Assembly (NCBI GenBank): GCA_029779645.1
Contig: JAKPAC010000012.1
Coordinates: 62,001-126,000, forward strand
Length of the DNA: 64,000 nucleotides
DNA from: Actinomycetes bacterium
GTDB lineage: Bacteria; Actinomycetota; Actinomycetes; Actinomycetales; Microbacteriaceae
Direction of reading: 5' to 3'
Notes under the pieces: generated by a model
What the model was told of the DNA's origin: nothing
Databases searched by the model: none
The model's input: the letters and a program-made list of their open reading frames with translations, nothing else
In this document: in pieces, positions 9,329 through 17,716 of the stretch
Position numbering within the stretch: position 1 is the stretch's first letter
Layout: each line of letters begins with the position of its first letter
Translations under genes and position numbers: made by a program

Positions 9329-9732
9329 GCGCGGCACCGCGCGCCGCGGCCCCGTGCCCGTGCGGGAGCGGCGACGCGTTCGGCGCTTGCTGCGGCCCGC
9401 TCCTGGCCGGCGCCGCAGCCCCGACGCCCGAGCGCCTGATGCGCTCGCGCTACACCGCGTTCGTGGTGCGCGACGCGGCGCACCTGCTCGCGACGTGGCA
9501 TCCCGGCACCCGGCCCGACGAGATCGAGCCCGACGCGCACACGCGGTGGGTGGGGCTTGAGATCATCGCCGTCGAGGGCGGGGAGCCCGGCGGCACGCGC
9601 GGCTTCGTCGAGTTCGCGGCCTCCTACCGCATGCCCGGCGTCGGCGGTGTGCAGGTGCAGCGCGAGCGCAGCCGCTTCGTGCTGCAGAGCGGCCGCTGGT
9701 GGTATCTCGACGGCCGCGTCGAGGGCGCCTGA
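9325..9732 (+). CDS. YchJ/SEC-C-motif family protein
   Basis: PCPCGSGDAFGACCGPLL N-terminal motif, RLMRSRYTAFVV; ATGA overlap with upstream gene. Confidence 0.85.
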   Translation: MSAAPRAAAPCPCGSGDAFGACCGPLLAGAAAPTPERLMRSRYTAFVVRDAAHLLATWHPGTRPDEIEPDAHTRWVGLEIIAVEGGEPGGTRGFVEFAASYRMPGVGGVQVQRERSRFVLQSGRWWYLDGRVEGA

Positions 9733-9772
9733 GCGGGGCCCCGCGGTGCCGGCCGTGGGCGGAGCCGCCGGC

Positions 9773-10732
9773 TCATGGGCGCAGCAGCACCTTGCCGACG
9801 GCGCGGCGCTGCTCGACGTGCTGCAGTGCGGCGGCAGCGTCGTCGAGGTCGAAGACCGCACCCACGTGCGGGCGAAGCCTGCCGTTCTCGAGGTGGGGGA
9901 GCAGCGCGTTCCACTGCGTCGCGGTGTGGCCGGCTCTGTCGCCCTCGTACGAGCCCCAGCCCACGCCGACGACCGAGATGTTGTGCAGCAGCAGCTGATT
10001 CACCCGCACGCTCGGGATCTCGCCGGATGCGAAGCCGACCACGAGCAGCCGCCCGTCGCCGCGCAGGCAGCGCAGCGAATCGTCGAACCGTTCGCCGCCG
10101 ACGGTGTCGACCACGATGTCGACCTTGCCGAGCGCGAGTACCGCGTCGAGGAATCCTTCGGCGAGCACGTACGTATCGGCACCCGCGTCGAGGGCGGCCT
10201 CGCCCTTCTCCGCAGTGGAGACGACCGCGATGACCTCGCTCGCGCCGAAGGTCTTTGCGATCTGGATGGCGGCTGAGCCGATGCCCCCGCCCGCTCCGTG
10301 CACGAGCACGCGCTCGCCCGGGGCGAGCTGACCCCGCTCGACGAGCGCGAAGTGCGCGGTGCCGAAGTTGGCGAAGAATGCGGCGCCCGTTTCGAACGAG
10401 ACGGCTTCGGGCAGCGGCCAGATCTTGTCTATCGGCGCGACGGCGAGCTCGGCATACCCGCCGAGGCCCGCCCGGGCGATCACCCGATCGCCCGGCTCGA
10501 ACCCGGAGCCCATCGGCGCGGTGACGATCTCACCGGCGATCTCCGAGCCGGGCGTGAACGGCAGCACCGGCTTGTGCTGGTACCTGCCCCGCGTGCGGAG
10601 CACGTCCGAGAACGCCACGCCTGCGGCGCGCACCCTGATGAGCGCCTCGGCAGGGCCGGGCAGGGGCGCCTCGACCTCGCGGATCTCGATCGCGTCGGGC
10701 CCGTCGAGACTGACGATCTGTGCGGCTTTCAT
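9773..10732 (-). CDS. Zinc-type alcohol dehydrogenase / NADPH:quinone oxidoreductase family
   Basis: VLVHGAGGGIGSAAIQIAKTFGA, PGSEIAGEIV, KVDIVVDTVGG. Confidence 0.85.
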   Translation of the reverse strand: MKAAQIVSLDGPDAIEIREVEAPLPGPAEALIRVRAAGVAFSDVLRTRGRYQHKPVLPFTPGSEIAGEIVTAPMGSGFEPGDRVIARAGLGGYAELAVAPIDKIWPLPEAVSFETGAAFFANFGTAHFALVERGQLAPGERVLVHGAGGGIGSAAIQIAKTFGASEVIAVVSTAEKGEAALDAGADTYVLAEGFLDAVLALGKVDIVVDTVGGERFDDSLRCLRGDGRLLVVGFASGEIPSVRVNQLLLHNISVVGVGWGSYEGDRAGHTATQWNALLPHLENGRLRPHVGAVFDLDDAAAALQHVEQRRAVGKVLLRP

Positions 10733-10756
10733 CAGGCCACCGTAGCCAACATCCCG

Positions 10757-11452
10757 CTACGGCGTCGCCCGCCGGAGCCCGGCGAAGGCCAGCACGCCGA
10801 TGACGGCAGCGAGCGCGAGCATCCACAGTGAGAGGCTGACCGCACCCTGCTGCGCGAACCACGTGAACACCGCGGCCCATGCGTTCGCCTGCCCGATCAG
10901 CCAGAGCAGCGCGACGAGGACCGCGCCGATCCCGACCAGCAGGATGGAGAGGCCGAGCGTGCCGAAGCGGCGGTAGACGAGCGCACACCCGAAGCCGGTG
11001 ACGAAGAAGAGCATGGCGAGGATGAAGAAGAACAGCGCCGCCCCCGCGGGGCCGGCCTGCCATACCCAGTCGAGGTGGAAGAAGTAGCCGTTCATGCCCC
11101 ACCCGCCGGTGGCCTGCTCGAGCAGCCCGCCGAGGACGAACACGATGGCGAGGATCGCCGAGGTGAGGGCGGCGGTCAGGACGGTGCCAACGTAGAACTC
11201 GCGGCGGGTGACGCTCATCGCCTGCGAGAACGGAAACGTCAGCGTGAGCGACTGGATGCCGACGACGAGGAAGTACCAGAGCGGAGCCTGGGCGCCGCCG
11301 CCGAACTTCGGCTCGGTGATGCCCGACGACTGCAGGATGGCGTAGATCGCGAGCGTGAGCAGCAGCGAGCCGCCGAGCACGATCAGGGGCACCCAGACGA
11401 AGGTCTGGCGATTGACCAGCTGCATGCGGACGACGTTCAGTGTGCGGCTCAT
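10757..11452 (-). CDS. ABC transporter permease
   Basis: About 6 TM segments; overlaps the ATP-binding gene upstream. Confidence 0.75.
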   Translation of the reverse strand: MSRTLNVVRMQLVNRQTFVWVPLIVLGGSLLLTLAIYAILQSSGITEPKFGGGAQAPLWYFLVVGIQSLTLTFPFSQAMSVTRREFYVGTVLTAALTSAILAIVFVLGGLLEQATGGWGMNGYFFHLDWVWQAGPAGAALFFFILAMLFFVTGFGCALVYRRFGTLGLSILLVGIGAVLVALLWLIGQANAWAAVFTWFAQQGAVSLSLWMLALAAVIGVLAFAGLRRATP

Positions 11453-12360
11453 CGGAGTGCTCCGTCGCTGGATGACGCCGCGGAGTGCTCCGCCGCGTGC
11501 TGGGTGAGGCGCACGATCAGCTGCTGGAGCGAGACGGGCGCGGTGTCGAGGCCGGCAGCGGCCAGCTGCTGGCGCTCGGCGGGGGAGAGGGCGCCGAGCA
11601 CGGTTGCGGATGCCACGCGCCCGAGCCTCTCGCGGTGGATGACCTCCCGCCCGCCGACGAACGCGTCGACCGCGGCGGAGTCGCCGACGATGGTGACCGC
11701 GCGGTCGCGCAGCGCGTCCGCGTCCTCGTGCATGATGATCTTTCCGCTGTCGATGACGAGCACGCGCTCGATGAGGTTCGATACCTCGTCGATCAGGTGG
11801 CTCGAGAGGATGATCGTGCGCGGATGCTCCGCATAGTCCTCGATCAGCCGGTCGTAGAAGATCTGGCGGGCCACGGCATCGAGCCCAAGGTACGGCTCGT
11901 CGAAGAACGTGATCTCGGCGCGCGATGCGAGCCCGATGATGACGCCGACGGCCGAGAGCTGGCCGCGTGAGAGCTTCTTGATGCGGGGTCTGGTCGGCAG
12001 CTGGAATGCGCCGATCAGCGACTCCGCGAGCGCGTCGTCCCAGTTCGGGAAGAACATGCGCGCCGTGCGGAACGCGTGGATCGCCGTCGCGTCGTCGGGG
12101 TATCTCTGGCTCTCGCGCACGAAGCACATGCGGGAGAGGACCCGGGCATTCTCGTAGGAGTGCTCGCCGAAGACGCGGACGTCGCCGCTCGTCGCGAAGG
12201 CCTGCGCCGTGACGATCGACATCAGCGTGGTCTTGCCGGCGCCGTTGCGCCCGAGCAGCCCCGTGATGCTGTCCTTCTCGATGGTGAAGCTGACATCATC
12301 GACCGCTCTGACATCGCGGTATCGCTTGGTGAGGCTGTTCACCTCGATCACGTCGGTCAT
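11449..12360 (-). CDS. ABC transporter ATP-binding protein
   Basis: GLLGRNGAGKTTLMSIV (Walker A), LSRGQLSAVGVIIGLASRAEITFFDEPYLGLD. Confidence 0.9.
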   Translation of the reverse strand: MTDVIEVNSLTKRYRDVRAVDDVSFTIEKDSITGLLGRNGAGKTTLMSIVTAQAFATSGDVRVFGEHSYENARVLSRMCFVRESQRYPDDATAIHAFRTARMFFPNWDDALAESLIGAFQLPTRPRIKKLSRGQLSAVGVIIGLASRAEITFFDEPYLGLDAVARQIFYDRLIEDYAEHPRTIILSSHLIDEVSNLIERVLVIDSGKIIMHEDADALRDRAVTIVGDSAAVDAFVGGREVIHRERLGRVASATVLGALSPAERQQLAAAGLDTAPVSLQQLIVRLTQHAAEHSAASSSDGALR

Positions 12361-12755
12361 TGACTCGTCCTTTCGATGTTGGCTGCGGCCGAGCGCGTCA
12401 AGCGCTCGGTGACGAGGTCGCGCAGATCGTCGGGGCCGAGCCCCAGTGTGCGCGCCTCGTTGAGCAGCGGGTCGATGAAGCGCACCGCGAAGGCCGTGCG
12501 TCGCTCCGCAAGCAGGAGCGCGCGCGCTCCGGGGGCGACGAACATGCCGATGCCGCGCCGCTTGAGCAGCACGCCCTTGTCGACGAGGAGGCTGATGCCC
12601 TTGGCGGCGGTCGCGGGATTGATCCGATAGAACACGGCGAGCTCGTTCGTCGAGGGTGCCTGCGCCTGTTCGGCGAGACTGCCGTCGACGATCGAATCCT
12701 CGACGCGCTCTGCGATCTGCAGGAAGAGCGCCCTGCCTTCTTCGATCACGTGCAC
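12357..12755 (-). CDS. GntR-family (YtrA-type) transcriptional regulator
   Basis: LFLQIAERVEDSIVDGSL...PSTNELAVFYRINPATAAKGISLLVDKGVLLKRRGIGMFV; GTG start. Confidence 0.85.
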   Translation of the reverse strand: MHVIEEGRALFLQIAERVEDSIVDGSLAEQAQAPSTNELAVFYRINPATAAKGISLLVDKGVLLKRRGIGMFVAPGARALLLAERRTAFAVRFIDPLLNEARTLGLGPDDLRDLVTERLTRSAAANIERTSQ

Positions 12756-12765
12756 CTCGTTCTCT

Positions 12766-12789
12766 GGTTACTTACTCAAGTAACTAACC
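12766..12789. promoter_or_regulatory. Candidate YtrA/GntR operator
   Basis: ggttacttactcaagtaactaacc; GTTACTT-actc-AAGTAAC perfect inverted repeat immediately upstream of the GntR gene. Confidence 0.6.
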
Positions 12790-12900
12790 ATGGAGGCTGC
12801 GTGCAGTCAATACCCGCCCCGCATCGATCGGCGAAGGCACCGCGTGGGGCGAAGCGGCGACGGCGCCCGGAGCGCGGCCGTGCGGGTGCCCCCGCCCCGG

Positions 12901-13299
12901 CTACGCGGCTCGCGCGGACGAGGCGGCCCGGGCGCGTGCGATCAGCGCCGCGATGACGCGCCAGCCGACGAGGAAGATCAGCAGCGTGACGCTCGCGACG
13001 ATGATGAAGGCGACGGCCGTTCCCTGCCCGCTGACAGCGCGCAGGAGCATCCCGCCCGCGACGGTGATCACCCACACCGGGATGCCGGTGCGCAGGGGCG
13101 CAAGCGGCTTGCGGAACGCGAGCGTGACGATCCACGCGAAGGCGAGCGCCGCGGCGAACGGCCACGCGGTCTCAAGGAGCCCGAGTCCGCCGGCGCCGAG
13201 CACCTGCTCCTGGTGGCTTGCCCGGCCGAGTGCCGCGAAGATCACGACGAGCACGAGGTCAGCGACAAAGGCGAGGACGGTGGCGCGGGTGCTGGTCAT
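12901..13299 (-). CDS. DUF3054-like membrane protein
   Basis: ADLVLVVIFAALGRASH...AWPFAAALAFAWIV; 4 TM segments. Confidence 0.75.
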   Translation of the reverse strand: MTSTRATVLAFVADLVLVVIFAALGRASHQEQVLGAGGLGLLETAWPFAAALAFAWIVTLAFRKPLAPLRTGIPVWVITVAGGMLLRAVSGQGTAVAFIIVASVTLLIFLVGWRVIAALIARARAASSARAA

Positions 13300-13445
13300 T
13301 CGAGCTCTTCTCCTGGTTGATCGTCGCCGCCCGGCGGGTATTCGGCGAGCTCCGGGCGGAGGCGGAGGGCGATCGCGCTCGCGACCAGTCCTCCCCACAC
13401 CAGCGTAAGCGCAAGCACCAGCGCGACTATGGCGATGGGCGTCAT
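13296..13445 (-). CDS. metS: MetS-family NSS transporter small subunit (49 aa)
   Basis: MTPIAIVALVLALTLVWGGLVASAIALRLRPE, one TM, overlaps the NSS transporter gene. Confidence 0.75.
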   Translation of the reverse strand: MTPIAIVALVLALTLVWGGLVASAIALRLRPELAEYPPGGDDQPGEELE

Positions 13446-15073
13446 CCGTCCGTCTCCTTCCGGCTCGTCGTCGCGGTTCGCGCACGCTCGCTGGCGTACG
13501 CGGGCCACGCGGCGAAGTCATCGGGCGAACGCGCCCAGCGCAGCCCGGTGAGCACGAGCGCACCGAGCGCCATGGCGAAGATGGCGCCCCAGCCGAACGC
13601 GAGCAGGTACCACCCGGGCAGTCCCGAGTACCCGTCGACGATCAGCGTGATGATCCGCTGCACGAGCATGAATCCCAGCACGAGCGGCGCCAGCACGCCC
13701 ACGCCGAGCACCCAGACGCGGCCGACCTTGACGGTCGAGACGGCGTTCAGGTGCGCGCGCAGCTCGGGGGCCTTCCCGAGCACCCACACGACCAGCACCG
13801 TCATGAGCACGGCGGATGCCACGATCCCGATGTTGTTCGCCCACTGGTCGGCCGTGTCGAGGGCGAGCAGGCCAGTCGTGGTCGAGAAGAGCAGGATCGA
13901 GAGCACGGCCGACACTCCGCCGATGCGCAGCGCGGCCTGACGGCGGCTTAGCCCGAACTTCTCCTGGAACGCCGCCGAGACGACCTGCAGCACAGACACG
14001 AGCGAGGTGAAGCCCGCCATCACGAGCGAGCCGAAGAACAGCGCGCCGAACATGGGCCCGCCGGGCATCTGCGAGACGATCGCCGGAAAGGTGATGAACG
14101 ACAGCGTCGGCCCCGTGATGCCGTCGAGCTGCGCGATGTCGACGCCCTGGCGGAACGCGAAGAACCCGAGCGTCGCGAACACCCCGATGCCGGCGAGCAG
14201 CTCGAACGAGGAGTTGGCGAACGCCACGACAAGCCCCGGTGCCGTGAGGTTGGCCCGCCGCTTGCGATACGACGCGTACGTGATCATGATCCCGAATGCG
14301 ATCGAGAGCGAGAAGAAGATCTGGCTGTAGGCGGCGATCCACACGTTGGGGTCGAGCAGCGCCTCCCAGCTCGGGGTGAACAGCGCGTTGAGCCCGTCCG
14401 CCGCGCCATCCAGGAACAGCGCGCGCACCACGAGGATGGCGAACGCGACCACCAGCAGCGGCAGGAACACCACGTTGACGCGCTGCAGGCCGCGGGCGAC
14501 GCCCAGCGCCAGCACGACGATGGCGGCGATCCACACCAGCGCGAGGGGGATCAGCACCGCCGGCACGAACTCGAGGCTCAGGCCGGGCTCACCCACCTGC
14601 AGGTAGTCACCCGTGAAGAACGCCGCTGGGTCGTCGCCCCAGCTGAGGTTGAACGAGAACACGAAGTAGCTCATCGCCCACGCCACGACTGCGGTGTAAT
14701 AGAGCGCGATCACGAACGCGATCGTCACCTGGAACCAGCCGAGCCCCTCCAGCCATCTGCGCATGCGGCCCCCGCCGAGGCGGCGAAACGCCGTCGGGGC
14801 CGAGCCGCGGAAGCGGTGCCCGATCGTGTAGTCGAGGAAGAGAATCGGGATGCCCGCGGTGACGAGGGCGATCAGGTACGGGATCAGGAATGCGCCGCCG
14901 CCGTTCTCATAGGCGACGCCGGGGAAGCGCCAGATGTTGCCGAGCCCGACCGCGGAGCCGATCGCAGAGAGGATGAAGCCGATCTGCCCGGTCCACTGCT
15001 CGCGGGGCGGCGACGCGCCGGCGCGCGGCTGTGCGGCACCTGCCGGTGTCGGCCGGCTCGCTGCGGGTTCCAT
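13442..15073 (-). CDS. Sodium-dependent (NSS/SNF family) transporter, MetP-like
   Basis: QWTGQIGFILSAIGSAVGLGNIWRFPGVAYENGGGAFLIPYLIAL. Confidence 0.9.
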   Translation of the reverse strand: MEPAASRPTPAGAAQPRAGASPPREQWTGQIGFILSAIGSAVGLGNIWRFPGVAYENGGGAFLIPYLIALVTAGIPILFLDYTIGHRFRGSAPTAFRRLGGGRMRRWLEGLGWFQVTIAFVIALYYTAVVAWAMSYFVFSFNLSWGDDPAAFFTGDYLQVGEPGLSLEFVPAVLIPLALVWIAAIVVLALGVARGLQRVNVVFLPLLVVAFAILVVRALFLDGAADGLNALFTPSWEALLDPNVWIAAYSQIFFSLSIAFGIMITYASYRKRRANLTAPGLVVAFANSSFELLAGIGVFATLGFFAFRQGVDIAQLDGITGPTLSFITFPAIVSQMPGGPMFGALFFGSLVMAGFTSLVSVLQVVSAAFQEKFGLSRRQAALRIGGVSAVLSILLFSTTTGLLALDTADQWANNIGIVASAVLMTVLVVWVLGKAPELRAHLNAVSTVKVGRVWVLGVGVLAPLVLGFMLVQRIITLIVDGYSGLPGWYLLAFGWGAIFAMALGALVLTGLRWARSPDDFAAWPAYASERARTATTSRKETDG

Positions 15074-15219
15074 GCACTCATAGTGAACCCTTTTGGGTCT
15101 GCGTCATACCCCGGTGCGGGCTCGCGTTGCGTGCGCCCGCGATGTTATGGTTGAGCGTCACACGTGTGGTGCCTTCGCATGCACGCACGCGCGCGACACT
15201 GGCTTTACACATCCGCTCT

Positions 15220-15315
15220 GCTCAGGGCGACAGGCCGCACTCGTCGGTCTCCGCCGGCAGGCAGCCCAAGCATTGCAGCGGCATCCACAGATCGGACGCC
15301 GCCCACGCCCTGAGC
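15220..15315 (+). promoter_or_regulatory. Candidate structured 5' leader of rpsA
   Basis: Complementary 10-mers gctcagggcg (15220-15229) and cgccctgagc (15306-15315) enclosing further complementary arms, ending 32 nt before the rpsA ATG. Confidence 0.4.
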
Positions 15316-15347
15316 CCGACACCAACCCAACAAGGACAACCCACTAC

Positions 15348-16808
15348 ATGACTAGCGAAACGACCGCCACGGCACCCAAGCAGGTCGCGATCAACGACAT
15401 CGGATCTGCTGAAGACTTTCTGGCCGCGGTCGAACTGACCATCAAGTCCTTCAACGACGGAGACCTCATCGAAGGCACCGTCGTGAAGGTCGACCGCGAT
15501 GAGGTGCTCCTCGACGTCGGCTTCAAGACCGAGGGCGTCATCCCCTCGCGTGAACTCTCCATCAAGCACGACGTCGACCCGAACGAGGTCGTCGCCGTCG
15601 GTGATCTCGTCGAGGCGCTCGTGCTCCAGAAGGAGGACAAGGAAGGCCGTCTCATCCTGTCGAAGAAGCGCGCGCAGTACGAGCGCGCGTGGGGCGACGT
15701 GGAGAAGATCAAGGAGACCGACGGTGTCGTCACCGGTCAGGTCATCGAGGTTGTCAAGGGTGGCCTCATCGTCGACATCGGGCTCCGGGGCTTCCTCCCC
15801 GCGTCGCTCATCGAGCTGCGCCGTGTGCGCGACCTCACCCCGTACCTGGGCCAGGAGATCGAGGCCAAGATCCTCGAGCTCGACAAGAACCGCAACAACG
15901 TCGTCCTCAGCCGCCGCGCGCTGCTCGAGCAGACGCAGTCGGAGTCGCGCACCACGTTCCTGAACAACCTGCACAAGGGCCAGGTTCGCAAGGGTGTCGT
16001 CTCGTCGATCGTCAACTTCGGCGCGTTCGTCGACCTCGGCGGCGTCGACGGCCTCGTGCACGTCTCGGAGCTCTCGTGGAAGCACATCGAGCACGCCTCT
16101 GAGGTCGTCGAGGTCGGTCAGGAAGTCACCGTCGAGATCCTCGAGGTCGACCTCGACCGCGAGCGCGTGTCGCTCTCGCTCAAGGCGACGCAGGAGGACC
16201 CGTGGCAGGTCTTCGCCCGCACGCACGCGATCGGTCAGATCGCACCGGGCAAGGTCACCAAGCTCGTTCCGTTCGGTGCGTTCGTTCGCGTCGCAGACGG
16301 CATCGAGGGCCTCGTGCACATCTCGGAGCTCTCGGGCAAGCACGTCGAGCTCGCAGAGCAGGTCGTCTCGGTCGGCGAAGAGGTCTTCGTCAAGGTCATC
16401 GACATCGACCTCGAGCGTCGTCGCATCTCGCTCTCGCTCAAGCAGGCCAACGACTCGGTCGACCCCTTCGGCACCGAGTTCGACCCGGCGCTGTACGGCA
16501 TGACGACGGAGTACGACGAGAACGGCGAGTACAAGTACCCGGAGGGCTTCGACCCCGAGACCAACCAGTGGCTCGAGGGCTCGGACGAGGCTCGCGAGAA
16601 GTGGGAGCAGGAGTACGCCGCTGCTCAGGCTCGCTGGGAGGCGCACAAGGCAGCCGTCATCAAGGCGCAGGAGGCCGAAGCGGCCATCGGCGAGATCACG
16701 GATGTCGCCGGCGCCTCGTTCTCGAGCGACTCGGCCGGCGCCGGCACGCTCGCTGACGACGAGGCTCTCGCGGCGCTGCGCGAGAAGCTCTCGGGCGGCA
16801 ACGCGTAG
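15348..16808 (+). CDS. rpsA: 30S ribosomal protein S1
   Basis: Four S1 repeats (EGTVVKVDRDEVLLDVGFKTEGVIP, KGVVSSIVNFGAFVDLGGVDGLVHVSELSW, etc.). Confidence 0.97.
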   Translation: MTSETTATAPKQVAINDIGSAEDFLAAVELTIKSFNDGDLIEGTVVKVDRDEVLLDVGFKTEGVIPSRELSIKHDVDPNEVVAVGDLVEALVLQKEDKEGRLILSKKRAQYERAWGDVEKIKETDGVVTGQVIEVVKGGLIVDIGLRGFLPASLIELRRVRDLTPYLGQEIEAKILELDKNRNNVVLSRRALLEQTQSESRTTFLNNLHKGQVRKGVVSSIVNFGAFVDLGGVDGLVHVSELSWKHIEHASEVVEVGQEVTVEILEVDLDRERVSLSLKATQEDPWQVFARTHAIGQIAPGKVTKLVPFGAFVRVADGIEGLVHISELSGKHVELAEQVVSVGEEVFVKVIDIDLERRRISLSLKQANDSVDPFGTEFDPALYGMTTEYDENGEYKYPEGFDPETNQWLEGSDEAREKWEQEYAAAQARWEAHKAAVIKAQEAEAAIGEITDVAGASFSSDSAGAGTLADDEALAALREKLSGGNA

Positions 16809-16825
16809 TCGATAGCCACAGGCTG

Positions 16826-16857
16826 AAAGGGCCGTCACCCTCGGGTGACGGCCCTTT
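16826..16857 (+). terminator. Rho-independent terminator of rpsA
   Basis: aaagggccgtcaccc tc gggtgacggcccttt t. Confidence 0.85.
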
Positions 16858-16911
16858 TGCTGTGCGGGAGCCGTGTGCCGGCGGCCGGGTGCGCCGCCGG
16901 CGGTCGGCGCC

Positions 16912-17622
16912 TCAGGCGCGGGGTCGGATCGACAGATCAGTGATCTGCGCGTCGGCGGGAGCATCCACGACGAACCGCACCGCGCGTGCCACCGAATCGG
17001 CGCGAACATAGCGGCTGCCGACGTACTCGTTGCCCAGCTGCTCCTGCATCGCTTCCTGCATCGGCGTGTCGACCGGCCCGGGGGCCACGGTCGAGACGCG
17101 CACGCCGGCCGCGGATTCCTCGAGGCGGAGCGAGTCGGCGAGCGCGCGCAGCGCGTGCTTCGTCGCCGCGTACGCGCCCAGGTTCGCGCTGGCGCGGGTG
17201 CCCGCACCCGAGCCGATGAACACGATGGTGCCGCGCGAAGTCCGAAGCATGGGCAGGGCGAGGCGGGTGAGCTCGGCCGGGGCGACCACGTTGGTGGTCA
17301 GCTGACGCATCCACTCGTCGCGGGGTGTCGCGCCGATGTGCGCCTGGCCGACGACGCCAGCCGAGTGCACCAGCACGTCGAGGCGGTCGAGCTGCGCGAC
17401 CAGTGCGGCGACGGCCTGGGGATCGTTGACGTCGGCCTGCACCGGGACGATCGACGACTCGTCGTCGAAGCCGCCGAGCTCGGCGAGGCGCTCGGCGTCG
17501 CGCCCGACCGCGTACACGACGTGCGTGCGGGCGAGGTCGCGAACGATCTCGTGACCGATTCCGCTGGTCGCGCCGGTCACGAGGGCGATCGGGGTGGACG
17601 TGTGCTCGGATGCAGTGGACAT
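16912..17622 (-). CDS. SDR family oxidoreductase
   Basis: PIALVTGATSGIGHEIVRDLA; GAYAATKHALRALADSLR. Confidence 0.9.
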   Translation of the reverse strand: MSTASEHTSTPIALVTGATSGIGHEIVRDLARTHVVYAVGRDAERLAELGGFDDESSIVPVQADVNDPQAVAALVAQLDRLDVLVHSAGVVGQAHIGATPRDEWMRQLTTNVVAPAELTRLALPMLRTSRGTIVFIGSGAGTRASANLGAYAATKHALRALADSLRLEESAAGVRVSTVAPGPVDTPMQEAMQEQLGNEYVGSRYVRADSVARAVRFVVDAPADAQITDLSIRPRA

Positions 17623-17716
17623 GCTCTCACCGTAACGTCTCGGGCCGCGCCGAGACATGCCCCGCCACGCCCCCGATCCGGCGGGGAATGCGCACGCGAG
17701 GCGCTACCGTCGAAGG

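Noticed and set aside
15093-15347. N-terminal extension of rpsA ORF to 15093
   Set aside because: Typical S1 starts near MTSETTATAPKQVAIND at 15348; the upstream part is compositionally unlike protein and better explained as leader.
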